Origin: Mycobacterium sp.
Lineage (GTDB): Bacteria; Actinomycetota; Actinomycetes; Mycobacteriales; Mycobacteriaceae
DNA length: 51,126 nucleotides
Assembly (NCBI RefSeq): GCF_004298145.1
Contig: NZ_SCRH01000071.1
Coordinates: forward strand, 1 to 51,126
Reading direction: 5' to 3'
Program-made: the position numbers and the translations under genes
Shown: positions 15,517 to 23,422 of the stretch, piece by piece
Position numbering within the stretch: position 1 is the stretch's first letter
Layout of the letters: each line of letters begins with the position of its first letter
The notes under the pieces: model-generated
The model's input: only the letters and a program-made list of their open reading frames with translations
Databases searched by the model: none
Told to the model about the DNA's origin: nothing

Positions 15517-17133
15517 ATGAGTAGCCAACGGGGGCTGGTCGCGCGGATCGAGCGCAAGCTCGAGGCGACGGTGGACAACGCCTTCGCCCGCGTATTCGGC
15601 GGATCGATCGTCCCGCAGGAGGTAGAAGCCCTGTTATGCCGCGAAGCGCGCGACGGAGTCCAGAAGCTTCACGGAAATCGCCTTTTGGCCCCCAACGAAT
15701 ACATCATTACCCTCGGTATGCACGACTTCGAGAAGGTGAGCGCCGATCCGGATCTCACGTCGAGCTCTTTCGCGAGGTACTTGGCTGACTACATCCACGA
15801 ACAGGGGTGGCAAACGTATGGTGAGGTGGTCGTTCGGTTTGGGCAGTCGTCGAACCTGCGTACCGGCCAGTACCGCGCCCGTGGTGCTGTCAACCCCGAT
15901 GTCCAGCCCCGCCCGACGGTCGAAGACCCCGTCCGGCCACAATCAAATAATGCGTTCGGCGATGAACGAGGAGTAGCACCCATGACTGACAACTCGAGCT
16001 ACCGCGGGGATCAGGGGCCGGGGCGGCCCGGTGACGAGTACCACGACGACCGGTACCGGCGTCCCCAGGACGAGGCGCACGATGGCCCACAGGGTGCACC
16101 CGACCCGCGGGGAGGATATCCGCCTGAGCAGGGCGGCTACCCACCGCAACAGGGATACCCGCCGCCGCGCCAACCCGAGCAGGGTGGCTATCCCGAGCAA
16201 GGCGCCTACCCCGAGCAGGGGCCGGGCGGCTACCCACCGCAACAGGGATACCAGGACCAGCGCGGCCACCCCGAGCAAGAGCAGGGCGGCTACCCACCGC
16301 AACAGGGATACCAGGATCAGCGCGGCTACCCCGAACCGGGGCAGGGCGGCTACCCGCCTTCGTATGAGCAGCGCCCTCCCGCGCCCGCCGGATATGGCGG
16401 CGGCCAAGGCTATGACCAGGGGTACCGCCAGGGCGGCGGTTACGGCCCACCCGGCGCCCAGCCAGGAGCTGGCCCGCAGGGTTACGGCGGCGGATACGGC
16501 GACTACGGTCGCGGGCCGGCCCGCCAGGACGAGGGCGGCTACGCCCCGCCAGAACAGCGCCCCGCCTACCCCGAGCAGGGCGGTGGGTACGACCAGGGCT
16601 ACCAGCAGGGCGCGGGATACGGTCGCCAGGACTACGGATCCGCCGAATACACCCAGTACGCCGAGCACGCGCAGGGCGGGACGTACGGAGGCCAGGCCGG
16701 GGGCTACCCCGAGGCCGCCAGCCCCGAGTACGACTACGGCCAGCAGCCCGAGTACGGGCAGCAAGCGGAGTACGGGCAGCCGGCCGACTACGGTCAACAG
16801 GCGGGTGGCTACGGCGGTTACGGCCAGGGCGGCTACGGCGCCACCGGCACCGCGATCACCCTGCAGCTCGACGACGGCAGCGGCCGCACCTATCAGCTGC
16901 GCGAGGGCTCCAACATCGTGGGCCGCGGGCAAGACGCGCAGTTCCGGTTGCCCGACACCGGCGTGTCACGGCGTCACCTGGAGATCCGCTGGGATGGACA
17001 GGTCGCGCTGCTGTCAGACCTGAACTCCACCAACGGCACCACCGTGAACAACGCGCCGGTCCAGGAGTGGCAGCTGGCCGACGGCGACGTCATCCGTTTG
17101 GGCCACTCGGAAATCATCGTCCGAATCCACTAA
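15517..17133 (+). CDS. fhaA: FhaA, FHA-domain protein with DUF3662 N-terminus
   Basis: This 538-aa protein opens the kinase operon. Residues 1-125 are the DUF3662 domain (GLVARIERKLEATVDNAFAR). Residues about 130-440 are a Gly/Tyr/Pro/Gln-rich linker with tandem repeats such as GGYPPQQGYQDQRGYPE. Residues about 447-538 are an FHA domain with the phosphothreonine-binding signature GRG, SRRH and STNGT. The M. tuberculosis counterpart binds phosphorylated MviN/MurJ pseudokinase and so couples PknB signalling to lipid II export. ATG at 15517. The 253 bp between tRNA-Leu and this start probably hold the operon promoter, but I see no clear boxes. Confidence 0.95.
   Translation: MSSQRGLVARIERKLEATVDNAFARVFGGSIVPQEVEALLCREARDGVQKLHGNRLLAPNEYIITLGMHDFEKVSADPDLTSSSFARYLADYIHEQGWQTYGEVVVRFGQSSNLRTGQYRARGAVNPDVQPRPTVEDPVRPQSNNAFGDERGVAPMTDNSSYRGDQGPGRPGDEYHDDRYRRPQDEAHDGPQGAPDPRGGYPPEQGGYPPQQGYPPPRQPEQGGYPEQGAYPEQGPGGYPPQQGYQDQRGHPEQEQGGYPPQQGYQDQRGYPEPGQGGYPPSYEQRPPAPAGYGGGQGYDQGYRQGGGYGPPGAQPGAGPQGYGGGYGDYGRGPARQDEGGYAPPEQRPAYPEQGGGYDQGYQQGAGYGRQDYGSAEYTQYAEHAQGGTYGGQAGGYPEAASPEYDYGQQPEYGQQAEYGQPADYGQQAGGYGGYGQGGYGATGTAITLQLDDGSGRTYQLREGSNIVGRGQDAQFRLPDTGVSRRHLEIRWDGQVALLSDLNSTNGTTVNNAPVQEWQLADGDVIRLGHSEIIVRIH
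16225..16344 (+). repeat. 60-bp in-frame tandem repeat within fhaA
   Basis: Two near-identical 60-bp units (16225-16284, 16285-16344) encode GGYPPQQGYQDQRG(H/Y)PE; a partial third unit begins at 16345, and a diverged copy at 16132. The unit keeps frame (20 codons), so copy number may vary between strains and alter linker length. Confidence 0.85.
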
Positions 17134-17256
17134 GTCACTGGGCTAACGCTGCCGTGCTTCGCCCCGTGTCGACAACCGTCCAAGTATCGTGGCGTAGCCG
17201 ATGTGCTCGGAGTCGCGGGCGCCGGGGATACGACGCTAGGACGGAAAGGACGCCAG

Positions 17257-17724
17257 ATGCAGGGATTGGTACTGCAGCTGACGCGCGCCGGATTTTTGAT
17301 GTTGCTATGGGTATTCATCTGGTCTGTGCTGCGAATCCTGCGGACCGATATCTATGCTCCCACCGGTGCTGTCATGGTGCGGCGGGGCTTGGCGCTGCGC
17401 GGCACGCTGCTGCCTTCGCGTCAACACCGTCGCGCGGCCCGCTATCTGGTGGTGACCGAAGGCGCGCTGGCGGGCGGGCGCATCACGCTCAGCAGCCAGC
17501 CGGTGTTGATCGGAAGGGCTGACGACTCCACCCTGGTGCTCACCGACGACTACGCCTCGACGCGGCACGCCCGGCTATCGCAGCGCGGCTCGGAGTGGTA
17601 CGTCGAAGACCTAGGATCGACCAACGGTACTTACCTTGACAGGGCGAAAGTGACGACTGCGGTACGAGTTCCGATAGGAACGCCGATTCGAATCGGCAAA
17701 ACGGCGATCGAGTTGCGCCCGTGA
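17257..17724 (+). CDS. fhaB: FhaB/FipA, membrane FHA-domain protein
   Basis: This gene encodes 155 aa, the length of M. tuberculosis Rv0019c. ATG at 17257 follows GGAAAGGA, so an 18-residue upstream extension is rejected. A single N-terminal membrane segment (about residues 8-27, LTRAGFLMLLWVFIWSVLRI) is followed by an FHA domain near 65-150 with IGR, STRH and STNGTYLD. FipA in M. tuberculosis joins FtsZ and FtsQ and is phosphorylated by PknA, supporting division under oxidative stress. It lies between fhaA and pstP in the kinase operon. Confidence 0.95.
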   Translation: MQGLVLQLTRAGFLMLLWVFIWSVLRILRTDIYAPTGAVMVRRGLALRGTLLPSRQHRRAARYLVVTEGALAGGRITLSSQPVLIGRADDSTLVLTDDYASTRHARLSQRGSEWYVEDLGSTNGTYLDRAKVTTAVRVPIGTPIRIGKTAIELRP

Positions 17725-17779
17725 CCCGCGCCAATGACGATGATGCTGGCTCGGTAGGTTTTCCGGCCGGGATCGAGGA

Positions 17780-19264
17780 GTGGCGCCCGTGACCCTGGTC
17801 CTGCGATACGCCGCCCGGAGTGACCGCGGCCTGGTGCGCGCCAACAACGAAGACTCTGTCTATGCCGGCGCCCGCCTCCTCGCTCTGGCCGACGGCATGG
17901 GCGGTCACGCCGCCGGCGAGGTGGCGTCCCAGTTGGTGATCGCCGCACTCGCCCACCTTGATGACGACGAGCCCGGCGGCGACCTGCTGGCCAAGCTCGA
18001 CAACGCGGTGCGCTCCGGCAACGCGGCCATCGCCGCTCAGGTCGAAGCGGAGCCCGAACTTGAAGGGATGGGCACCACACTTACCGCAATCCTGTTCGCG
18101 GGCGACCGAATTGGATTGGTGCACATCGGCGACTCGCGTGGCTATATGTTGCGCGACGGCGAACTGAGCCAAATCACCAAGGATGACACGTTCGTGCAGA
18201 CCTTGGTCGACGAAGGCCGTATCACCCGGGAAGAGGCACACAGCCATCCGCAGCGATCGTTGATCATGCGCGCGCTCACCGGTCACGAGGTCGAGCCGAC
18301 ACTGACCATGCGGGAAGCGCGCACCGGCGATCGCTATCTCCTTTGCTCCGACGGGTTGTCGGACCCGGTGAGCGACGAGACCATCCTCGAGGCGTTGCAA
18401 ATTCCCGACGTCGCCGAGGCTGCGTACCGCCTCATCGAGCTGGCGCTGCGCGGCGGCGGTCCGGACAATGTCACCGTCGTGGTCGCCGACGTCGTCGACT
18501 ACGACTACGGGCAAACCCAGCCGATCCTCGCCGGCGCGGTGTCAGGCGACGAGGACCAAATGACACTGCCCAACACCTCGGCCGGGCGCGCCTCGGCGAT
18601 CAGGCCTCGCGAAGAGTCAGCCAAACGCGTTGCGCCGCAACCGGAAACGACACATCGGCCGCGGTGGTCCCGCCGGCACATGATCGTCTTCGCCGCCTTG
18701 GCGGTACTGCTGGTTCTCGGGGGCTTCACTGTCGGGTGGTGGGTCATCCAGCGCAACTACTACGTCGCCGAATACAACGGCCGGGTCTCCATCGTCCGCG
18801 GGATCCAGGGAACCCTGCTGGGTGTTCCGTTGCAACGGCCCTACCTGGTGGGCTGCGTCAACACCCACAACGAGCTGTCCCTGGTCAGCTACGGGCAATC
18901 CGGCCACCCCAATTGCCAGATGATGACGCTGCAAGATCTGCGCCGTCCCGGACAGGTCCAAGTCCAAACGGGACTGCCGGGCGGCAGCCTGGACCAAGCG
19001 GAATCGCAGCTGCGCCAATTGTTGGCCGAATACCTGCTGCCGATCTGCCCGTCACCACGCGCCACCTCGCCGCCCCGGTCACCGTCCACCGGCAGCGGAA
19101 CACCCGAATCCAGCACCACCGCATCGCCAGCACCACCCAGCACGAACGCCTCCAACGGCCCCGCGAACTCATCACCGGCAGGTCCGACCACCACGTCGCA
19201 AACGGTGACCGCTCTCCCCGGGCCCCCACTCCAACCGGGCATCGACTGCCGGACGGTGGCATGA
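17780..19264 (+). CDS. pstP: PstP, PP2C-type Ser/Thr protein phosphatase
   Basis: This 494-aa enzyme is the phosphatase partner of PknA and PknB. The cytoplasmic PPM domain (about 1-240) shows metal-binding and active-site motifs RANNEDSVYAG, ADGMGGHAAGE, GDSRGY, DGLSD and GGPDNVTVVV. One membrane segment follows at about 301-323 (MIVFAALAVLLVLGGFTVGW), then an extracellular part rich in Ser, Thr and Pro. The annotated start is GTG 17780; GTG 17789 has better spacing from GAGGA and may be the true one. Its stop overlaps the rodA start as ATGA. Confidence 0.95.
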   Translation: MAPVTLVLRYAARSDRGLVRANNEDSVYAGARLLALADGMGGHAAGEVASQLVIAALAHLDDDEPGGDLLAKLDNAVRSGNAAIAAQVEAEPELEGMGTTLTAILFAGDRIGLVHIGDSRGYMLRDGELSQITKDDTFVQTLVDEGRITREEAHSHPQRSLIMRALTGHEVEPTLTMREARTGDRYLLCSDGLSDPVSDETILEALQIPDVAEAAYRLIELALRGGGPDNVTVVVADVVDYDYGQTQPILAGAVSGDEDQMTLPNTSAGRASAIRPREESAKRVAPQPETTHRPRWSRRHMIVFAALAVLLVLGGFTVGWWVIQRNYYVAEYNGRVSIVRGIQGTLLGVPLQRPYLVGCVNTHNELSLVSYGQSGHPNCQMMTLQDLRRPGQVQVQTGLPGGSLDQAESQLRQLLAEYLLPICPSPRATSPPRSPSTGSGTPESSTTASPAPPSTNASNGPANSSPAGPTTTSQTVTALPGPPLQPGIDCRTVA

Positions 19265-20670
19265 CAACACAGCTTCAGCCGCCGGTCGCGGTCACGCCCC
19301 CTCTGCCTACCCGGCGCAACGCCGAGTTGTTGCTGCTGGGCTTCGCCTCGTTGATCACCGTTACCGCGCTGCTGATAGTTGAGGCCAATCAAACCCGCGA
19401 TCTGCGCTGGAACGCGATCAACTACGGGCTGGTGTTTCTCGTCGTGTTCGGATCGGCACACATGGCCATCAGGCGTTTCGCGCCCTATACCGATCCGCTG
19501 CTGTTGCCGATCGTCGCATTGCTCAACGGGCTTGGCCTGGTGATGATTCACCGGCTCGATCTGGTGACCGACCAGCTCAGCGGCCGCCACCACCCCAGTG
19601 CGACCCAGCAGATGCTGTGGACCCTGGTCGGTGTGGTCACCTTTGCCCTGGTGGTCACCTTCTTGAAAGACCATCGGCAACTGGCGCGCTACGGCTACAT
19701 ATGTGGACTCTTCGGTCTGATCTTCCTGGTGATTCCCGCCCTGTTGCCGGCATCGCTGTCCGAACAGAACGGCGCCAAGATCTGGATTCGCTTGCCCGGC
19801 TTCTCAATTCAGCCCGCCGAATTCTCCAAGATCCTGCTCCTGATCTTCTTCTCCGCGGTGCTGATCGCCAAACGCGGCCTGTTCACCAGCGTCGGCAAGC
19901 ACTTCATGGGCTTGACCCTGCCTCGCCCCCGCGACCTCGCGCCCCTGCTGGCGGCCTGGGTGATCTCGGTCGGCGTGATGGCCTTCGAAAAGGACCTTGG
20001 CACTTCGCTATTGCTGTACACATCATTTTTGGTGGTGGTCTACCTCGCCACCCAACGCTTCAGCTGGGTGGGAATCGGCCTGGTGCTGTTCGCCGCGGGA
20101 AGCGTTGTCGCGTACTTCATTTTCCGCCACGTCCGGGTCCGGGTGCAGATGTGGTGGGACCCGTTCTCCGACCCCGACGGCAGCGGCTATCAGATTGTGC
20201 AGTCGCTGTTCAGCTTTGCCACCGGGGGGATCTTCGGCACCGGGCTCGGCAATGGCCAACCCGACACCGTGCCGGCCGCGTCCACTGACTTCATCATCGC
20301 GGCGTTCGGCGAGGAGCTGGGGTTGGTGGGCCTGGCGAGCATCTTGATGCTGTACACCATCGTCATCGTGCGAGGAATGCGTACGGCCATCGCCACCCGG
20401 GATAGCTTCGGCAAGCTGCTGGCGGCGGGCTTGGCCTCGACGCTGGCCCTTCAGCTATTCATCGTCGTCGGCGGGGTAACCCAGCTCATCCCGCTGACCG
20501 GGTTGACCACCCCGTGGATGTCTTACGGCGGTTCGTCATTGCTGGCGAACTATGTGCTGTTGGCCATCCTGGCGCGTATCTCGCACAGCGCCCGCCGTCC
20601 GTTGCGCACCCCCGCGCGCCGCAATCCACCGATCGCGGCCGCCGGCACCGAGGTGATCGAGAAAGTATGA
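19261..20670 (+). CDS. rodA: RodA, SEDS-family peptidoglycan glycosyltransferase
   Basis: This gene encodes 469 aa, the length of M. tuberculosis RodA. It has about ten to twelve membrane segments starting near residue 20 (AELLLLGFASLITVTALLIV). SEDS-family landmarks include QPAEFSKILLLIFFS, FEKDLGTSLLLY and, near the C-terminus, GLTTPWMSYGGSSLL. It polymerises lipid II into glycan strands together with a class B PBP, here the adjacent PbpA. Start ATG 19261 overlaps the pstP stop, and the gene ends overlapping pbpA, so all are co-translated. Confidence 0.96.
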   Translation: MTTQLQPPVAVTPPLPTRRNAELLLLGFASLITVTALLIVEANQTRDLRWNAINYGLVFLVVFGSAHMAIRRFAPYTDPLLLPIVALLNGLGLVMIHRLDLVTDQLSGRHHPSATQQMLWTLVGVVTFALVVTFLKDHRQLARYGYICGLFGLIFLVIPALLPASLSEQNGAKIWIRLPGFSIQPAEFSKILLLIFFSAVLIAKRGLFTSVGKHFMGLTLPRPRDLAPLLAAWVISVGVMAFEKDLGTSLLLYTSFLVVVYLATQRFSWVGIGLVLFAAGSVVAYFIFRHVRVRVQMWWDPFSDPDGSGYQIVQSLFSFATGGIFGTGLGNGQPDTVPAASTDFIIAAFGEELGLVGLASILMLYTIVIVRGMRTAIATRDSFGKLLAAGLASTLALQLFIVVGGVTQLIPLTGLTTPWMSYGGSSLLANYVLLAILARISHSARRPLRTPARRNPPIAAAGTEVIEKV

Positions 20671-22145
20671 ACGCCTCCCTGCGCCGGATCTCGGTGACCG
20701 TGATGGCGTTGATCGTGCTGCTGTTGATCAATGCCACGATGACGCAGGTCTTCGCGGCCGACTCGCTGCGCGTCGACCCGCGCAATCAGCGGGTCCTGCT
20801 CGACGAGTACTCGCGCCAGCGCGGCCAGATTGTGGCGGGCGGACAGCTGTTGGCCTACTCCGTCGCCACCGATAACCGCTTCCGGTTCCTGCGGGTCTAT
20901 CCCAACCCCGCCGCATACGTCCCGGTCACCGGGTTTTACTCGTTGCGCTATTCCAGCACTGGTCTGGAACGGGCCGAGGACCCGCTGTTGAACGGCTCCG
21001 ACGAAAGGCTGTTCGGACGCCGGCTGGCCGACTTCTTCACCGGTCGCGACCCCCGCGGGGCCAACGTCGACACCACGATCAAGCCGCGGGTCCAGCAGGC
21101 CGCCTGGGACGGGATGCAGCAGGGCTGCGGGGGCCCGCCGTGCAAGGGCGCCGTCGTCGCACTCGAGCCGGCCACCGGCAAGATTTTGGCGATGGTGTCA
21201 TCACCGTCCTATGACCCCAATCAGCTGTCGTCGCACGATCCCGAGGTGCAGGCGCAGGCCTGGCAACGGCTGCGCGACGATCCCAACAACCCGATGACCA
21301 ACCGCGCCATCTCGGAGACCTACCCACCCGGCTCCACCTTCAAGGTCATCACCACCGCGGCCGCGCTGCAGGCCGGCGCCTCCGACAGCGAACAGCTGAC
21401 CGCCGCCCCCTCGATCCCACTGCCCAATAGCACCGCGACTTTGGAGAACTACGGTGGACAGGCGTGTGGCAACGAGCCGACCGTGTCCTTGCAACAGGCG
21501 TTCGCCCTGTCCTGCAACACCGCATTCGTCCAACTCGGCATCCTCACCGGATCCGACGCGCTGCGCAGCATGGCGCACTCATTCGGCCTGGACACCACCC
21601 CGAGCGTCATCCCGCTGCAGGTCGCGGAATCAACCATCGGGATCATCCCGGACGCCGCGGCCCTGGGAATGTCGAGCATCGGCCAGAAGGATGTCGCCAT
21701 GACACCCTTGCAGAACGCCGAGATCGCCGCGACCATCGCGAACGGCGGGGTGACGATGCAGCCCTACCTCATCGACAGCCTCAAGGGGCCGGACCTGACC
21801 ACCATCAGCACCACCGCACCCTATGAGCAGCAGCGCGCGGTGTCGCCGCAGGTCGCCGCTAAGCTGACAGAGCTGATGGTCGGCGCCGAGAAGGTCGCAC
21901 AACAGAAAGGGGCCATTCCCGGCGTGCAGATCGCATCCAAGACGGGTACCGCAGAGCATGGCACCGATCCGCGGCACACACCGCCGCACGCGTGGTACAT
22001 CGCTTTCGCGCCCGCACAGACCCCGAAGGTCGCCGTGGCGGTGTTGGTGGAGAATGGCGCCGACCGCCTGTCCGCGACGGGGGGTGCACTCGCCGCGCCG
22101 ATCGGTCGGGCTGTGATCCAGGCCGCGCTACAGGGAGGACCATGA
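20667..22145 (+). CDS. pbpA: PbpA, class B penicillin-binding protein (transpeptidase)
   Basis: This gene encodes 492 aa (491 in M. tuberculosis). A single N-terminal membrane anchor (about residues 8-30, ISVTVMALIVLLLINATMTQ) is followed by an N-terminal module and the transpeptidase domain from about 155. Catalytic motifs are S223-T-F-K226 in PPGSTFKV, SCN in LSCNTAF, and KTG in ASKTGTAEHG. It cross-links peptidoglycan at the septum and cell pole and is a PknB substrate in M. tuberculosis. ATG at 20667 overlaps rodA; its stop overlaps pknA. Confidence 0.96.
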   Translation: MNASLRRISVTVMALIVLLLINATMTQVFAADSLRVDPRNQRVLLDEYSRQRGQIVAGGQLLAYSVATDNRFRFLRVYPNPAAYVPVTGFYSLRYSSTGLERAEDPLLNGSDERLFGRRLADFFTGRDPRGANVDTTIKPRVQQAAWDGMQQGCGGPPCKGAVVALEPATGKILAMVSSPSYDPNQLSSHDPEVQAQAWQRLRDDPNNPMTNRAISETYPPGSTFKVITTAAALQAGASDSEQLTAAPSIPLPNSTATLENYGGQACGNEPTVSLQQAFALSCNTAFVQLGILTGSDALRSMAHSFGLDTTPSVIPLQVAESTIGIIPDAAALGMSSIGQKDVAMTPLQNAEIAATIANGGVTMQPYLIDSLKGPDLTTISTTAPYEQQRAVSPQVAAKLTELMVGAEKVAQQKGAIPGVQIASKTGTAEHGTDPRHTPPHAWYIAFAPAQTPKVAVAVLVENGADRLSATGGALAAPIGRAVIQAALQGGP

Positions 22146-23422
22146 GCCCGCGAGTTGGTGTGACGCTGTCAGGCAGATACCGCCTGCAGCGGCTGATCGC
22201 CACCGGCGGCATGGGTCAGGTCTGGGAGGCGGTGGACAGCCGCCTGGGCCGCCGCGTCGCGGTCAAGGTACTCAAACAGGAGTTTTCCCAGGACCCCGAG
22301 TTCATCGAGCGCTTCCGCGCTGAAGCGCGGACCACGGCGATGCTCAACCACCCCGGGATCGCGGCGGTCCACGACTACGGCGAGAGCCAGCTGGACGGGG
22401 AAGGCCGCACCGCCTATCTGGTGATGGAGCTGGTCAACGGCGAGCCGCTGAACTCGGTGCTCAAACGCACCGGCCGGCTGTCGCTGCGGCACGCACTGGA
22501 CATGCTCGAGCAGACCGGACGCGCGTTGCAGGTCGCGCACGCCGCCGGTCTGGTCCACCGCGACGTCAAGCCGGGCAACATCCTGATCACCCCGACCGGC
22601 CAGGTGAAGATCACCGACTTCGGTATCGCCAAGGCCGTCGACGCGGCCCCGGTGACCCAGACCGGGATGGTGATGGGGACCGCCCAATACATCGCGCCCG
22701 AACAGGCCCTTGGTCACGACGCCACCCCGTCCAGCGATGTGTATTCGCTGGGAGTCGTTGGCTACGAGGTTGTTTCGGGTAAGCGGCCGTTTACCGGTGA
22801 CGGCGCGCTGACGGTGGCGATGAAGCACATCAAGGAACCTCCGCCGCCGCTGCCCCCGGAGCTGCCGCCCAACGTCCGAGAACTCATCGAGATCACGCTG
22901 GTCAAGAATCCGGCGATGCGTTACCGCAGCGGGGGACCGTTCGCCGATGCCGTGGCCGCGGTGCGCGCCGGTCGTCGCCCTCCCCGCCCCAGCCAGTCAC
23001 CGCCTCCGGGCCGGGCATCGCCCGCGGCGATTCCGTCCAGCCCGACGACCAGGGCGGCCGCGGTGTCCCCTCGAAGCGCTGCGCCGCGGCGATCCCGCCC
23101 GACCACCGGCGGGCACCGTCCGCCCCCGGCCCGGCGCACCTTCTCGTCGGGGCAGCGGGCACTGCTGTGGGCCGCCGGGGTGCTCGGCGCGCTGGCGATC
23201 ATCATCGCGGTGCTCATCGTCATCAATTCCCGGGGGGATCAGCAGCAACAACCCCCGACGGTCACCGACACCGGCACCCCGCCGGCCTCGGCGCCGCCAC
23301 CGACCAACACGCCGAGCGGTTCCGCGACCCACCCCGGCGTGCGGCTCACTTGGCCCGATGACGGCACGATGGGGACGGCTGGATTCCGCCCCGGACCGGC
23401 CCGACACGAGACATCGCAATGA
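22142..23422 (+). CDS. pknA: PknA, transmembrane Ser/Thr protein kinase
   Basis: This gene encodes 426 aa (431 in M. tuberculosis). The Hanks-type kinase domain (about 12-275) shows the Gly loop IATGGMGQVWEA, Lys42 in VAVKVLK, the catalytic HRDVKPGN, DFG in ITDFGIA, and an activation loop TQTGMVMGTAQY with candidate autophosphorylation threonines. A Pro/Ser/Arg-rich juxtamembrane region precedes one membrane segment at about 340-361, then a short extracellular Pro/Thr tail without PASTA repeats. PknA governs division and elongation proteins such as Wag31 and FtsZ. ATGA overlaps link it to pbpA and pknB. Confidence 0.97.
   Translation: MSPRVGVTLSGRYRLQRLIATGGMGQVWEAVDSRLGRRVAVKVLKQEFSQDPEFIERFRAEARTTAMLNHPGIAAVHDYGESQLDGEGRTAYLVMELVNGEPLNSVLKRTGRLSLRHALDMLEQTGRALQVAHAAGLVHRDVKPGNILITPTGQVKITDFGIAKAVDAAPVTQTGMVMGTAQYIAPEQALGHDATPSSDVYSLGVVGYEVVSGKRPFTGDGALTVAMKHIKEPPPPLPPELPPNVRELIEITLVKNPAMRYRSGGPFADAVAAVRAGRRPPRPSQSPPPGRASPAAIPSSPTTRAAAVSPRSAAPRRSRPTTGGHRPPPARRTFSSGQRALLWAAGVLGALAIIIAVLIVINSRGDQQQQPPTVTDTGTPPASAPPPTNTPSGSATHPGVRLTWPDDGTMGTAGFRPGPARHETSQ

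Noticed and set aside
15943..16932. 329-aa minus-strand frame opposite fhaA
   Set aside because: It mirrors the repeat linker of fhaA; the Val/Leu/Ala-rich product is an artefact of the repeats.
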